A stretch of 64,000 nucleotides of DNA from Sedimenticola sp. (GCA_026992075.1 JALXAM010000026.1:1-64000), one strand, 5' to 3'; shown: positions 16,003 to 25,950, counted from the stretch's first letter. Program-made: numbers and translations. Notes: generated by a model not told the origin, from the sequence alone.

Positions 16003-18663
16003 ATGGCCGAACGACCCGACATCGATCCCCAGGAGACCCAGGAGTGGCTCGATGCGCTGGAGGCGCTCATCGAGAACGAAGGCACCGAGCGGGCCCATTT
16101 CCTGCTCGAGCAGCTCATCGACAAGGCGCGCCGCACCGGTGTCTCCCTTCCCTTCAAGGCCACCACTGCCTATCTGAACACCATTCCCGCCAGCCAGCAG
16201 CCCCCCTTCCCGGGCAACCGGGCCATGGAACGGCGCATCCGTTCCTTCATTCGCTGGAACGCCATGGCCATGGTGGTACAGGCCAACCGCAAGTCCTCCG
16301 AGCTGGGGGGGCACATCGCCAGCTTCGCTTCCGCGGCCACCCTGTTCGACGTGGGCTTCAACCATTTCTTCCGCGCCACCAACGAGGAGCAGGAGGGAGA
16401 TCTCGTCTTCTTTCAGGGACACTCGGCACCCGGCATCTACGCCCGCGCCTTCCTGGAGGGACGGCTCACCGAGGAGGACCTGAACAACTTCCGCCAGGAG
16501 GTGGAGGGCAAGGGGCTCTCCTCCTACCCCCACCCCTGGCTGATGCCCAATTTCTGGCAGTTCCCCACCGTCTCCATGGGACTGGGACCGCTGATGGCCA
16601 TCTACCAGGCACGTTTCATGCGCTACCTCCAGGACCGCGGCATCGCCGACACCAGCGGCCGCAAGGTGTGGGCCTTCATGGGGGACGGCGAGATGGATGA
16701 GCCCGAGTCCCTGGGCGCCATCTCACTGGCGGCACGGGAGCGGCTGGACAACCTCATCTTCGTCATCAACTGCAACCTGCAGCGCCTGGACGGGCCGGTC
16801 CGCGGCAACGGCAAGATCATCCAGGAGCTGGAGGCGGTCTTCCGCGGCGCCGGCTGGAACGTGATCAAGGTGATCTGGGGTGGCTATTGGGATCCGCTGC
16901 TGGCCCGCGACAAGAAGGGGCTGCTGCGCCGCCGCATGGAGGAGGCGCTGGACGGCGACTACCAGGCCTACAAGGCCAAGGGCGGCGCCTACACCCGCGA
17001 GCACTTCTTCGGCAAGTATCCCGAGCTGCTGGAGATGGTGGCCAACATGAGCGACGAGGACATCTGGCGCCTCAACCGCGGCGGCCACGATCCCATCAAG
17101 GTCTATGCCGCCTACAAGGCGGCCATGGAACACCGCGGCCAGCCCACCGTGATCCTGGCCAAGACGGTGAAGGGCTACGGCATGGGAGAGGCCGGGGAGG
17201 GGGCCAACATCACCCACTCCCAGAAGAAGATGGGGGAGAACGCGCTGCGCCAGTTCCGCGACCGCTTCAACATCCCCATCACCGACGAGCAGCTCGCCTC
17301 GGTGCCTTACTACAAGCCCTCTCCCGACAGCGAGGAGATGAAGTACATGCGCGAGCGGCGCGAAGCCCTGGGGGGGTTCCTGCCCAGCCGCCGCAGCGAG
17401 GTGAAGCGTCTGGAGGTGCCTTCCCTGGAGACCTTCAAGGCGCTGCTGGAGGGCTCGGGCGAGCGGCAGATGTCTACCACCATGGCCTATGTCCGTTTCC
17501 TCTCCACCCTGGTACGGGACAAGAAGGTGGGCAAGTACGTGGTGCCCATCGTCCCCGACGAGGCGCGCACTTTCGGCATGGAGGGGATGTTCCGGCAGCT
17601 CGGCATCTATTCCCATGTGGGACAGCTCTACACCCCCATGGACGCCGACCAGGTGATGTACTACCGGGAGGACAAGCAGGGCCAGATCCTGCAGGAGGGG
17701 ATCAACGAGGCGGGGGCCATGTCCTCCTGGATCGCTGCGGCCACCGCCTATTCCAACCACGGTGTCACCATGATCCCCTTCTACATCTACTACTCCATGT
17801 TCGGCTTCCAGCGGGTGGGAGATCTGGCCTGGGCCGCGGGCGACATGCAGGCGCGGGGTTTCCTCATCGGCGGTACCGCCGGGCGCACCACCCTGGCGGG
17901 AGAGGGGTTGCAGCACCAGGACGGCCACAGCCACCTGGCGGCGGCCACCATCCCCAACTGCCGCAGCTACGACCCCACCTTCGCCTACGAGCTGGCGGTG
18001 ATCCTGCAGAGCGGCCTGGAGCGGATGTTCGCCCAGGGCGAGAACGTCTTCTACTACGTCACCGTGATGAACGAGAACTATGCTCATCCCCCCATGCCGG
18101 AAGGGGCGGAAGAGGGGATCGTGCGCGGCATCTATCCCTTCGCCAAGGGCTCTCCCCGCAAGAAGAAGCGGGTCCAGCTGCTGGGTTCCGGTGCCATCCT
18201 GCGCGAGGTGATCGCCGCCGCCGAGCTGCTGGAGAAGGACTGGCGCATCGCCGCCGACGTATGGAGCGTCACCAGCTTCACCGAGCTGGCGCGGGACGCC
18301 CAGGAGGTGGAGCGCTGGAACCGGCTGCATCCCATGGAGAAGCCCCGCAGCACCTATGTCACCGACCAGCTGGCGGGCACCAGCGGTCCCATCGTCGCCG
18401 CCACCGACTACATGCGCCTCTATGCCGAGCAGCTGCGCCCGGCGCTGGCGGGGCGCAATTACCGGGTGCTGGGCACCGACGGCTACGGCCGTTCCGACAC
18501 CCGTGAGCAGCTGCGCCGCTTCTTCGAGGTGAACCGCTACCACGTGGTGGTGGCCGCGCTCAAGTCGCTGGCCGAGGAGGGCACGGTGGATGCCGACCTG
18601 GTGGCCCAGGCGATCCAGGCCTACGGCATCGACCCCGAGAAACCCAACCCTGTGAAGGTGTGA
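16003..18663 (+). CDS. aceE: Pyruvate dehydrogenase E1 component, homodimeric type
   Basis: An 886-residue thiamine-diphosphate enzyme (E. coli AceE: 887) that decarboxylates pyruvate and acetylates the lipoyl groups of E2. The ThDP motif GDGEMDEPES ends in NCNLQRLDG (about residues 230-268), and HQDGHSHL lies near residue 645. I placed the start at MAERPDIDPQETQEW (16003), as in the family, not at an upstream in-frame ATG. The downstream genes encode E2 and E3, so the complex is produced from one locus. Confidence 0.96.
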   Translation: MAERPDIDPQETQEWLDALEALIENEGTERAHFLLEQLIDKARRTGVSLPFKATTAYLNTIPASQQPPFPGNRAMERRIRSFIRWNAMAMVVQANRKSSELGGHIASFASAATLFDVGFNHFFRATNEEQEGDLVFFQGHSAPGIYARAFLEGRLTEEDLNNFRQEVEGKGLSSYPHPWLMPNFWQFPTVSMGLGPLMAIYQARFMRYLQDRGIADTSGRKVWAFMGDGEMDEPESLGAISLAARERLDNLIFVINCNLQRLDGPVRGNGKIIQELEAVFRGAGWNVIKVIWGGYWDPLLARDKKGLLRRRMEEALDGDYQAYKAKGGAYTREHFFGKYPELLEMVANMSDEDIWRLNRGGHDPIKVYAAYKAAMEHRGQPTVILAKTVKGYGMGEAGEGANITHSQKKMGENALRQFRDRFNIPITDEQLASVPYYKPSPDSEEMKYMRERREALGGFLPSRRSEVKRLEVPSLETFKALLEGSGERQMSTTMAYVRFLSTLVRDKKVGKYVVPIVPDEARTFGMEGMFRQLGIYSHVGQLYTPMDADQVMYYREDKQGQILQEGINEAGAMSSWIAAATAYSNHGVTMIPFYIYYSMFGFQRVGDLAWAAGDMQARGFLIGGTAGRTTLAGEGLQHQDGHSHLAAATIPNCRSYDPTFAYELAVILQSGLERMFAQGENVFYYVTVMNENYAHPPMPEGAEEGIVRGIYPFAKGSPRKKKRVQLLGSGAILREVIAAAELLEKDWRIAADVWSVTSFTELARDAQEVERWNRLHPMEKPRSTYVTDQLAGTSGPIVAATDYMRLYAEQLRPALAGRNYRVLGTDGYGRSDTREQLRRFFEVNRYHVVVAALKSLAEEGTVDADLVAQAIQAYGIDPEKPNPVKV

Positions 18664-18674
18664 GGAGCGCAGTC

Positions 18675-19970
18675 ATGGCCCAGGTGACCGAAGTGACGCT
18701 GCCGGACATCGGCGATTTCAAGGACGTGGAGGTGATCGAGGTGCTGGTCTCCCCGGGAGACCACGTGGAGAAGGAGGACTCCCTCATCACCCTGGAGAGC
18801 GACAAGGCCTCCATGGAGATCCCCTCACCCCTGGCCGGCACGGTGAAAGAGATGAAGGTGAAGGTGGGCGACCGCATCAACGAGGGGGATCCCATCGCCC
18901 TCATCGAAGCGGAAGAGAGCCGCCCGGCGGAGACCGAGCCGGTGGCGCCGCCCCCGGTGGAACCGCCGCCGCCGAGCCCGCCGCCACCGGCGCCGGGGGA
19001 GAAGAAGGCCAAGCCGCTGCCGGTGGCGCCCACCTACGAGGATCTTCCCAGCCGCAAGGCCCACGCCAGCCCGGCGGTGCGCCGTTTCGCCCGCGAGCTG
19101 GGGGTGGACCTGGCGCTGGTGAAGGGCTCCGGGCCCAAGGGGCGCATCCTGAAGGAAGACGTGCAGGCCTTCGTCAAGGGGGCGCTGGCCGGTGGTGCCG
19201 GTGCGGGTGTGGCCGCGGCCCCCTCCGGCGGGGCTGCCCTGCCGCCGGTCCCCAGCGTGGACTTTGGTCAGTTCGGCGAGGTCGAGGAGCAGGAGTTGAG
19301 CCGCATCAAGAAGATCAGCGGCAGCCGGCTCCATGCCAGCTGGGTGAATCTCCCCCATGTCACCCAGTTCGACGAGGCCGACATCACCGAGCTGGAGGCC
19401 TTCCGCAAGTCGATGAAGGCCGAGGCCGAGAAGCGGGAGGTGAGGCTGACCTTCCTGCCCTTCCTGATGAAGGCCTGCGTGGCGGCCCTGCAGCAGTTCC
19501 CCCAGTTCAACGCCTCGCTCTCGCCCGACGGACAGAAGCTGATCCTGAAGAAGTACTATCACATCGGGGTGGCGGTGGACACGCCCAATGGCCTGGTGGT
19601 GCCGGTGATCCGCGACGTGGACCAGAAAGGAGTCTACGACCTGGCCCGCGAGCTGATGGAGGTGAGCAGCCGTGCCCGCGAGGGCAAACTCTCTCCCAAC
19701 GACATGCAGGGTGGTTGCTTCACCATCTCCAGTCTCGGTGGCATCGGCGGCACCCAGTTCACGCCCATCATCAACGCGCCCGAGGTGGCCATCCTGGGGG
19801 TCTCCCGGGCGAGGATGCAGCCGGTGTGGAACGACAGCGAGTTCGAGCCGCGGCTGGTGATGCCCTTCAGCCTCTCCTACGACCATCGTGTCATCGACGG
19901 CGCCGAGGGGGTAAGATTCACCAGCTACCTGGGCGGATTATTGGGCGACATCCGGAAGCTGCTGCTGTAG
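18675..19970 (+). CDS. aceF: Pyruvate dehydrogenase E2, dihydrolipoyllysine acetyltransferase
   Basis: A 431-residue protein with one lipoyl domain (residues 5-78; the lipoylated Lys is in SDKAS). A Pro-rich linker follows, then a peripheral subunit-binding domain (ASPAVRRFARELGVDL, about 128-165) and the catalytic domain with SYDHRVIDGAEG near the C-terminus. Transfers acetyl groups to CoA and forms the complex core. E. coli AceF has three lipoyl domains; this one has a single domain. The start is 11 bp after aceE behind GAGGAG. A 59-bp stretch of the lipoyl domain is identical to that of the downstream E3 gene. Confidence 0.95.
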   Translation: MAQVTEVTLPDIGDFKDVEVIEVLVSPGDHVEKEDSLITLESDKASMEIPSPLAGTVKEMKVKVGDRINEGDPIALIEAEESRPAETEPVAPPPVEPPPPSPPPPAPGEKKAKPLPVAPTYEDLPSRKAHASPAVRRFARELGVDLALVKGSGPKGRILKEDVQAFVKGALAGGAGAGVAAAPSGGAALPPVPSVDFGQFGEVEEQELSRIKKISGSRLHASWVNLPHVTQFDEADITELEAFRKSMKAEAEKREVRLTFLPFLMKACVAALQQFPQFNASLSPDGQKLILKKYYHIGVAVDTPNGLVVPVIRDVDQKGVYDLARELMEVSSRAREGKLSPNDMQGGCFTISSLGGIGGTQFTPIINAPEVAILGVSRARMQPVWNDSEFEPRLVMPFSLSYDHRVIDGAEGVRFTSYLGGLLGDIRKLLL

Positions 19971-19973
19971 TCC

Positions 19974-20043
19974 GTAGGGTGGGCAAAGCGCAGCGTGCCC
20001 ACCAAATCGATGGGCACGGCCTGGCGGCCTTGGCCCACCCTAC
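19974..20043. repeat. Interspersed palindromic repeat, family A, between aceF and lpd
   Basis: Ends are GTAGGGTGGGC and GCCCACCCTAC. Compared with the usual GTAGGTTGGGC/GCCCAACCTAC, both arms carry the matching change, so pairing is kept. The stem-loop sits in the pdh operon just upstream of the E3 gene. Confidence 0.85.
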
Positions 20044-20091
20044 TTTAATTGAAAGCCCGATTTTTGGGCATTGAAACCGGGTCGAAAGACA

Positions 20092-21867
20092 ATGAGCGAA
20101 ACCATCGAAATCACCCTCCCCGACATCGGCGACTTCAAGGACGTGGAGGTGATCGAGGTACTGGTCTCCCCCGGGGATCACGTGGAGAAGGAGGACTCCC
20201 TCATCACCCTGGAGAGCGACAAGGCCTCCATGGAGATTCCCAGCCCGGAGAGCGGCACCGTGCGCGAGCTGAAGGTACAGGTGGGCGACCGGGTCAACAA
20301 GGGGGATCCCATCCTTGTGATCGAGCGCGACGTGGCGGAAACCGCCGCGCCGGCGGAACCGGAAGCCGCTGCGCCTGAACCGGCCATGGAGGAGAAGGCG
20401 CCGCCTGTGAAACATGCGGGCAGTGCACCCCAGGCACCGGCGGAAGGGGTGGCCGACATCCGCTGCCAGGTGCTGGTGCTGGGTGCCGGTCCCGGCGGCT
20501 ACACCGCCGCCTTCCGCGCCGCCGACCTGGGTTTCGAGGTGGTGCTGGTGGAGCGCTATCCCGACCTTGGGGGGGTCTGTCTCAATGTGGGCTGCATTCC
20601 TTCCAAGGCGCTGCTGCACACCGCCGAGGTGATCGAGGAGGCTGCCGAGCTGAAGGCCGCCGGGGTCACCTTCGGCAAACCGAAGATCGACCTGGAGGCC
20701 CTGCGCGCCTACAAGGAGAAGGTGGTGAAGCGCCTCACCGGCGGGCTGGAGCAGATGGCGAAGATGCGCAAGGTGCAGGTGGTGCAGGGCACCGGGCGCT
20801 TCGCCAGTCCCAGGACGCTGGCGGTGGAGAAGGCCGATGGCGGCTCGGTGACGGTGGAGTTCGACCACTGCATCATCGCCTGCGGCTCCTCGGCGGTGAA
20901 GATTCCCGCTTTTCCCAACGACGACCCCCGTCTCATCGACTCCACCGGCGCCCTGGCGCTGGAGGAGGTGCCGAAGAGGATGCTCATCATCGGCGGCGGC
21001 ATCATCGGCCTGGAGATGGCCACCGTCTATGCCACCCTGGGCAGCCGCATCGACATCGTGGAGCTACAGGACGGGCTCATTCCCGGCTGCGACCGCGACC
21101 TGGTGAAGCCGCTGCAGAAGCGGCTGGAAAAGAAGGTGGAGCGCATCCTGCTGAAGACGAAGGTGGAGGAGATCAAGCCCCTCAAGAGTGGACTCAAGGT
21201 CACCTTCGGCGGCGACGACGCGCCCGGGCCGGAGACCTACGACAAGGTGCTGGTGGCGGTGGGCCGGACACCCAACGGCAAGCGCATCGGCGCGGAAAAC
21301 GCCGGCGTGGAGGTGGACGAGCGCGGCTTCATCCCGGTGGACCAGCACATGCGCACCAATGTGCCCCACATCTTCGCCATCGGCGACGTGGTGGGCAACC
21401 CCATGCTGGCGCACAAGGCCACCCACGAGGCCAAGGTGGCCGCCGAGGTGATCGCCGGCCTGCCGGCGCTGTTCGATCCTCTCACCATCCCCTCGGTGGC
21501 CTACACCGATCCCGAGATTGCCTGGATGGGGCTCACCGAGACCGAGGCGAAAGAGAAGGGCACCGCCTACGAAAAGGCGGTCTTCCCCTGGGCCGCCTCC
21601 GGCCGGGCGCTGGGCATCGGCCGGGAAGAGGGTATGACCAAACTGCTGTACGATCCCGACACCAGGCGCATCCTGGGTGCCGGCATCGTGGGCGTGAATG
21701 CCGGCGAGCTCATCGCCGAGACGGTGCTGGCGCTGGAGATGGGCGCCGACATGGAGGACATCGGCCTCACCATCCATCCCCATCCCACCCTGAGCGAAAG
21801 CATCGGCATGGCTGCCGAGGTGGCAGAGGGAAGCTGTACCGACCTGCCGCCGCAGCGCAGGAAATAA
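20092..21867 (+). CDS. lpd: Pyruvate dehydrogenase E3: lipoyl domain fused to dihydrolipoyl dehydrogenase
   Basis: About 591 residues. An N-terminal lipoyl domain (residues 1-80, with ESDKAS) and an Ala/Pro/Glu-rich linker precede a full FAD-dependent dihydrolipoyl dehydrogenase. That enzyme has FAD site [11 protein letters not shown], redox disulfide [16 protein letters not shown] site [10 protein letters not shown] and catalytic HPHPTLSE. It reoxidises dihydrolipoyl groups with NAD+. Lipoyl-E3 fusions are known in several bacteria. The start at 20092 gives [13 protein letters not shown], matching the E2 N-terminus. The lipoyl part appears recently copied from, or converted by, aceF. Confidence 0.95.
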   Translation: MSETIEITLPDIGDFKDVEVIEVLVSPGDHVEKEDSLITLESDKASMEIPSPESGTVRELKVQVGDRVNKGDPILVIERDVAETAAPAEPEAAAPEPAMEEKAPPVKHAGSAPQAPAEGVADIRCQVLVLGAGPGGYTAAFRAADLGFEVVLVERYPDLGGVCLNVGCIPSKALLHTAEVIEEAAELKAAGVTFGKPKIDLEALRAYKEKVVKRLTGGLEQMAKMRKVQVVQGTGRFASPRTLAVEKADGGSVTVEFDHCIIACGSSAVKIPAFPNDDPRLIDSTGALALEEVPKRMLIIGGGIIGLEMATVYATLGSRIDIVELQDGLIPGCDRDLVKPLQKRLEKKVERILLKTKVEEIKPLKSGLKVTFGGDDAPGPETYDKVLVAVGRTPNGKRIGAENAGVEVDERGFIPVDQHMRTNVPHIFAIGDVVGNPMLAHKATHEAKVAAEVIAGLPALFDPLTIPSVAYTDPEIAWMGLTETEAKEKGTAYEKAVFPWAASGRALGIGREEGMTKLLYDPDTRRILGAGIVGVNAGELIAETVLALEMGADMEDIGLTIHPHPTLSESIGMAAEVAEGSCTDLPPQRRK

Positions 21868-21886
21868 GGCTCAACGATTCATTTCG

Positions 21887-22081
21887 CAGGAGCGGCCTCC
21901 TGGCCGCGAACGGCCGATCAATTCGTAGGTTGGGCAAAGGCGCGTAGCGCCGTGCCCAACATTTGCCAGCTGTTTCGTTGGGCACGCTTCGCTTTGCCCA
22001 ACCTACGGCAGCTACGCTTTCGCGGAGCCAGCAGGCCTACAAGCGCTGTTGGTTATTCAGTCGGCCTGAAGACCGACCTAC
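21887..22081. repeat. Cluster of three repeat families (B, A, C) after lpd
   Basis: A family B arm (21887-21920) is followed by a complete family A element in inverted orientation (21925-22006). This reads GTAGGTTGGGCAAAGGCGCG inward from the left and CTTTGCCCAACCTAC at the right. A family C variant with CAGTCGGCCTGAAGACCGAC ends near 22081. No gene is seen in the 229-bp gap. The cluster probably ends transcription of the pdh operon or protects its 3' end. Confidence 0.75.
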
Positions 22082-22096
22082 CATTCGGGGACGTCC

Positions 22097-22888
22097 ATGG
22101 TGAATTCCAGCATCAAGCTTCACTACCGCGAATTCGGCACCGAAAACGGCGGCACTCCCCTGCTGCTGCTCCACGGCCTGCTCGGTTCCCTGGTGAACTG
22201 GCAGACCATCGCCCGCCGCCTGGCCCAACGCCACCGGGTGGTGGTGCCCGACCTGCGCAATCACGGCCGCTCGCCCCACCATCCCGATGTCTCCTATCCG
22301 GCGATGGCCGGAGACGTGGTGGCGCTGCTGGATGAGCTGGAGATTCCCGAGGCGGTTCCCGTGGGCCACAGCATGGGCGGCAAGGTGGCCATGTGGCTGG
22401 CCCTCACCCGTCCCGAAAGGGTGGCGCGGCTGGTGGTGGTGGACATCGCGCCGGTGCGCTACGAGGGCAGCCTGGGTGAGCTGATGGACGCCATGCTGGC
22501 CCTGCCGCTGGAACGGATCGAGCGCCGTGCCGAGGCCGACACCCTGCTGGCGGAGCGCGTTACCCACCCGGCCATTCGCGCCTACCTGCTGCAGAATCTG
22601 GTGCGCACCGACGCCGGCTGGCAGTGGCGAACCAACCTTCGCGCCCTGCGGGAGGGGCTGGAGCGGATCAGCGACTTTCCCGATCCGCCCGCCGGCGCCC
22701 GCTATGAAGGGCCCACACTTTTTATCCACGGCACCCGCTCCGACTACGTGAAGCCGGAATACCTGCCAAGAATGGAACAACTTTTTCCCAACTTGACGCT
22801 GGTGGCTCTGGAGGCGGGTCACTGGGTCTATGCGGAGCAGCCGGATGCCTTCATCGAGGCGGTGGAGAGGTTTTTGACCCCTTTATGA
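22097..22888 (+). CDS. YbfF-like alpha/beta hydrolase (esterase)
   Basis: A 263-residue hydrolase aligning end to end with E. coli YbfF. It has an HG oxyanion motif in LLLLHGLLGSLVNW, the RNHGRS region, the nucleophile elbow GHSMGGK (Ser about 98), and the catalytic His in AGHWVYAEQPDAF. YbfF hydrolyses palmitoyl-CoA and short esters in vitro; the true substrate is unknown. It stands alone, flanked by repeats. Confidence 0.85.
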   Translation: MVNSSIKLHYREFGTENGGTPLLLLHGLLGSLVNWQTIARRLAQRHRVVVPDLRNHGRSPHHPDVSYPAMAGDVVALLDELEIPEAVPVGHSMGGKVAMWLALTRPERVARLVVVDIAPVRYEGSLGELMDAMLALPLERIERRAEADTLLAERVTHPAIRAYLLQNLVRTDAGWQWRTNLRALREGLERISDFPDPPAGARYEGPTLFIHGTRSDYVKPEYLPRMEQLFPNLTLVALEAGHWVYAEQPDAFIEAVERFLTPL

Positions 22889-23041
22889 CCCCCTCACCCC
22901 CGGCCCCTCTCCCGGGGGGAGAGGGGTGACAACCACCACTCGGCCGCCGCCCGCCTGGCAGCCCCTCTCCCGGGGGAAAGGGGTGACTATTCCGGAGCCT
23001 CACTCTCCCTCTCCCTCCGGGAGAGGGTCGGGGTGAGGGGA
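22889..23041. repeat. Interspersed repeat, family D (CCCTCACCCC / GGGGAGAGGGG)
   Basis: Two palindromic units, 22889-22927 and 22961-23041, built from CCCCTCACCCC, CCCCTCTCCCGGGGG and GGGTGAGGGG modules. Similar units lie at about 46085-46190 and 50707-50747. It fills the gap between the esterase and xthA. Confidence 0.75.
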
Positions 23042-23103
23042 TCAAATAAGAAACAACCTCCTCTGCTACACTTTTGCCCTTTCATCAATCCGTTGAGCAC
23101 AAA

Positions 23104-23919
23104 ATGAAACTCGTCTCCTTCAACGTCAACGGCGTACGCGCCCGTCCCCACCAGTTGCAGGCGCTGGTGGAGCGGTACGACCCCGATATCATCGGCCTGC
23201 AGGAGACCAAGGTGCAGGACAGCGAGTTTCCGGTGGAGATGATCGAGGCGCTCGGCTACCGGGTCCACTACCACGGTCAGAAGGGTCACTACGGCGTGGC
23301 GCTGATGTCGAAAGAGGCTCCGCTGGAGGTGATCTGCGGCCTGCCCGATGATGACGACGACAGCCAGAAGCGGCTCATCACCGGCCGCTTCCGCACCCGC
23401 GGCGGAAAGGAGCTGGTGGTGATGAACGGCTATTTTCCCCAGGGGGAGAAGCGCGATCACCCGGTGAAGTTTCCCGCCAAGCGCAGGTTCTACGCCGAGC
23501 TCACCGAGTGGCTGGCGCGGGACTTTACCCCGGAACAGCATCTGGTGGTGATGGGCGACATGAACATCGCCCCCACCGATCTCGACATCGGCATCGGCGA
23601 GGAGAACAAGAAACGCTGGCTGCGTACCGGCAAATGCAGCTTCCTGCCGGAAGAGCGGGAGTGGCTGGAGAGGCTCATGAGCTGGGGGCTGCACGACAGC
23701 TTCCGGGAGAAGTACCCGCAGGTGGACGACCGCTTCTCCTGGTTCGACTACCGCTCGCGCGGCTTCGAAAGGGACCCCAAGCGGGGGCTTCGCATCGACC
23801 TCATCCTGGTGAGCGATTCACTGGCGCAGAAGGTGACCGACGCCGGCATCGCCTATGACATCCGGGCGATGGAAAAACCCTCGGATCACTGCCCGGTGTG
23901 GACGGAGATCGGAGTTTGA
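23104..23919 (+). CDS. xthA: Exodeoxyribonuclease III
   Basis: A 271-residue Mg-dependent AP endonuclease and 3'-5' exonuclease of base excision repair, very close to E. coli XthA throughout. It has [24 protein letters not shown] with the metal-binding Glu, [23 protein letters not shown] and the catalytic [11 protein letters not shown]. The start at 23104 matches the E. coli N-terminus. The gene is single. Confidence 0.97.
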   Translation: MKLVSFNVNGVRARPHQLQALVERYDPDIIGLQETKVQDSEFPVEMIEALGYRVHYHGQKGHYGVALMSKEAPLEVICGLPDDDDDSQKRLITGRFRTRGGKELVVMNGYFPQGEKRDHPVKFPAKRRFYAELTEWLARDFTPEQHLVVMGDMNIAPTDLDIGIGEENKKRWLRTGKCSFLPEEREWLERLMSWGLHDSFREKYPQVDDRFSWFDYRSRGFERDPKRGLRIDLILVSDSLAQKVTDAGIAYDIRAMEKPSDHCPVWTEIGV

Positions 23920-23945
23920 CCCTATGCGGTTTGCATGAAGATACG

Positions 23946-24120
23946 GTAGGTTGGGCAAAGCGAAGCGTGCCCAACGAAACGGAAAGAACGTCGGGCACGG
24001 CGCTGCGCGCCTTTGCCCAACCTACAGCCTGCCCGGTGTGGACGGAGATCGACGTTTGATTCGGCAGGTTCGGCGCGGGGACGCGCCTCCTACAGTAGGA
24101 GCGGCCTACCGGCCGCGAAC
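23946..24120. repeat. Family A repeat followed by two family B arms
   Basis: 23946-24025 is a complete family A element (GTAGGTTGGGCAAAGCGAAG to GCCTTTGCCCAACCTAC). 24065-24120 holds two family B arms in tandem (GCGCCTCCTAC then GTAGGAGCGGC). Just after the family A unit, a short piece of the xthA 3' coding end (GCCCGGTGTGGACGGAGATC) is duplicated at about 24029-24048. That suggests the repeat arrived with a small local duplication. Confidence 0.75.
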
Positions 24121-24125
24121 CCACA

Positions 24126-24332
24126 TCACCGCTTGTAATCCGGATCCACCCAGCAGCGTGGCAGCGCCTCCCCGGAGGGAAAGAGGAGCTCTTCCTTGCG
24201 GAAGGTCTGGGGCTCGCCCATCTCCTCACCGGCGTGGAAACGGCCGGGAATGGTCTCCTTGCAGGGGTCGATGAGATCGGCGACGCTCAGGACCTCCACC
24301 AGATCGCCGCTCTTTTTGTCCTTGAGAAACAT
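24126..24332 (-). CDS. Small conserved protein, function unknown
   Basis: A 68-residue soluble protein starting MFLKDKKSGDLVEVLSVADL and ending CWVDPDYKR. It has two Cys and no membrane segment. The ATG at 24332 has a good GAGGTGG ribosome site. From memory, similar short proteins occur in pseudomonads and other gammaproteobacteria, sometimes labelled as acetyltransferases without support. It lies 60 bp downstream of mtaB on the same strand. Confidence 0.7.
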   Translation of the reverse strand: MFLKDKKSGDLVEVLSVADLIDPCKETIPGRFHAGEEMGEPQTFRKEELLFPSGEALPRCWVDPDYKR

Positions 24333-24392
24333 GGTCCACCTCGCTTCGGGTTGTCGTTCCTGATTCAAGTATGGTGGTGGATCGTGCTTTTC

Positions 24393-25670
24393 TCAACCGG
24401 ACGTGCGGCCGGCAAGGGTCCCTTCCTCGATTCCTCCGATCTCCACCATGACGATCCGGTTCTCCAGCCCCTCCGGCCCGGTGAAGCGCACCCGCTGATA
24501 GTCGGGGGTGTAGCCGGACCAGCGCCATTCTCCGCCTGCCCGTTCGGGGTTTCCCTCCACCAGCACCTCCGCCTGCCGGCCCAGCCAGCGCTGCTGCGCC
24601 TGGTGGCGTAACTTTTCGGCCACCCTGTGCAGCGCTTCGCTCCGGCGACGCTGCACATCCCGTGCTACCGGGTCGGGGAGGGTGGCGGCCTTGGTGCCGG
24701 CACGGGGCGAGAAAGCGAAGATGTGGATGTCGCCGAATCTGGCCTCCTCCACGAAGGCCAGGGTCTGGCGCCACTCGGCCTCGCTCTCGCCGGGAAAGCC
24801 GACGATGATGTCGGTGGTGATGTTGAGAGAGGGAACCCGGGCCCGCGCCCTCTCCGTCAGGGCCAGGAACTCGCTCGTGCGGCAGCGGCGCGACATGCGC
24901 CGCAGCACCGAGTCGGCGCCGCTTTGCATAGGAAGGTGAAGGTGGGGCATGAGGCGGGGGTTTTCGAACAGGCGCCAGAAGCGGTCCGAGAGTTCCCAGG
25001 GCTCCAGTGAGCCCAGCCGCAGGCGGGGGATGTCGGTCTGCTCCAGCACCGACTCCACCAGCTCCGCCAGGCTGCTGCCCAGGTCGCTGCCGTAACCGCC
25101 CAGGTGGACGCCGGCCAGCACCACCTCCTGGATCCCTTCCTGATGGATGCGGCGTACCTCCTCCACCACCGCTTCGATGGGGCGGCTGCGCTCCTCGCCC
25201 CGCGCCAGGGTGACGATGCAGTAGCTGCAGCGGTAGCGGCAGCCGTCCTGCACCTTGACGAAGGCGCGCTGACGGTTGCGCGCCAGCAGGCCGTACTCGC
25301 CCGGCTCGGTGGCCCTGGCGGGCATCAGCGGCAGTGACAGCTCGCGCGCCGCGATCTCCACCAGTTGCCCCTTGTCGGTGTTGGGCACCACCAGGTCCAC
25401 CCCCAGGGCCGCGGCCGCCTCCGGCTCCAGCGAGGCGTAACAGCCGCTCACCACCAGCCGGGCGGCGGGATTCTCGCGCTGGGCGCGCCGCAGCAGCTTG
25501 CGCGACTTGCGCACCGCCTCTTCGGTCACCGCGCAGGTGTTCACCACCAGCAGATCGGCCTCCCGCTCGCTTCCGCTGAGCCGGAAGCCCCGTGCCTGGA
25601 AAGCCCGGGCCCAGCTTTCCAGCTCCGCCTCGTTGAGCCGGCAGCCCAGGGTTTTGAGATGAACACGCAT
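24393..25670 (-). CDS. mtaB: tRNA t6A37 methylthiotransferase MtaB
   Basis: A 425-residue radical-SAM enzyme that converts t6A37 to ms2t6A37 in tRNAs reading ANN codons. The N-terminal MTTase domain supplies three Cys for the auxiliary cluster (TLGCRLN, NTCAVT, SGCYAS). The radical-SAM motif is CRYRCSYC (about 145-152), and a TRAM-like domain ends the protein. The LGCRLNEAE start and the order of motifs separate it from MiaB and RimO. Present as a single gene with repeats upstream. Confidence 0.9.
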   Translation of the reverse strand: MRVHLKTLGCRLNEAELESWARAFQARGFRLSGSEREADLLVVNTCAVTEEAVRKSRKLLRRAQRENPAARLVVSGCYASLEPEAAAALGVDLVVPNTDKGQLVEIAARELSLPLMPARATEPGEYGLLARNRQRAFVKVQDGCRYRCSYCIVTLARGEERSRPIEAVVEEVRRIHQEGIQEVVLAGVHLGGYGSDLGSSLAELVESVLEQTDIPRLRLGSLEPWELSDRFWRLFENPRLMPHLHLPMQSGADSVLRRMSRRCRTSEFLALTERARARVPSLNITTDIIVGFPGESEAEWRQTLAFVEEARFGDIHIFAFSPRAGTKAATLPDPVARDVQRRRSEALHRVAEKLRHQAQQRWLGRQAEVLVEGNPERAGGEWRWSGYTPDYQRVRFTGPEGLENRIVMVEIGGIEEGTLAGRTSG

Positions 25671-25687
25671 GGAGGTGAAGAACTCGT

Positions 25688-25887
25688 CGGTCGGGCTTCA
25701 GCCCGACAGTGGTATGGTGGTTTCAAGCTTGTCGCATGGCCGGTGTAGGATTCCTTGTAGCGGGAACGCCGTGAATACGTCCCTGTAGGCTCTGCGGCAG
25801 CATCCCTGCTGCCGAAGTCCCGCTACAAGGAATCCTACACCGGCCTCCAGGCGGAAATGGTAATTCCGTCGGGCTGAAGCCCAAGAA
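25688..25887. repeat. Nested palindrome (family E) framed by family C hairpins
   Basis: A 28-bp perfect inverted repeat has arms at 25738-25765 and 25818-25845 (outer ends GGCCGGTGTAGG / CCTACACCGGCC). It encloses an inner hairpin of 8-bp arms CGGCAGCA/TGCTGCCG around TCCC. Family C hairpins (GTCGGGCT-type) lie on both sides, at about 25688-25712 and 25866-25887. The inner segment GCGGGAACGCCGTGAATAC recurs at 41575. The whole 280-bp gap between mtaB and rmuC has no credible gene. Confidence 0.8.
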
Positions 25888-25950
25888 GAATAGTGTTACC
25901 TTCTGCCCCGAAAACGTCCAGAATTCTACCTCTCGACCCGATACAAATAC

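Noticed and set aside
22889-23041. CRISPR-like repeat cluster
   Set aside because: The units are palindromic modules of unequal length without unique, equal-size spacers; no cas gene in the window.
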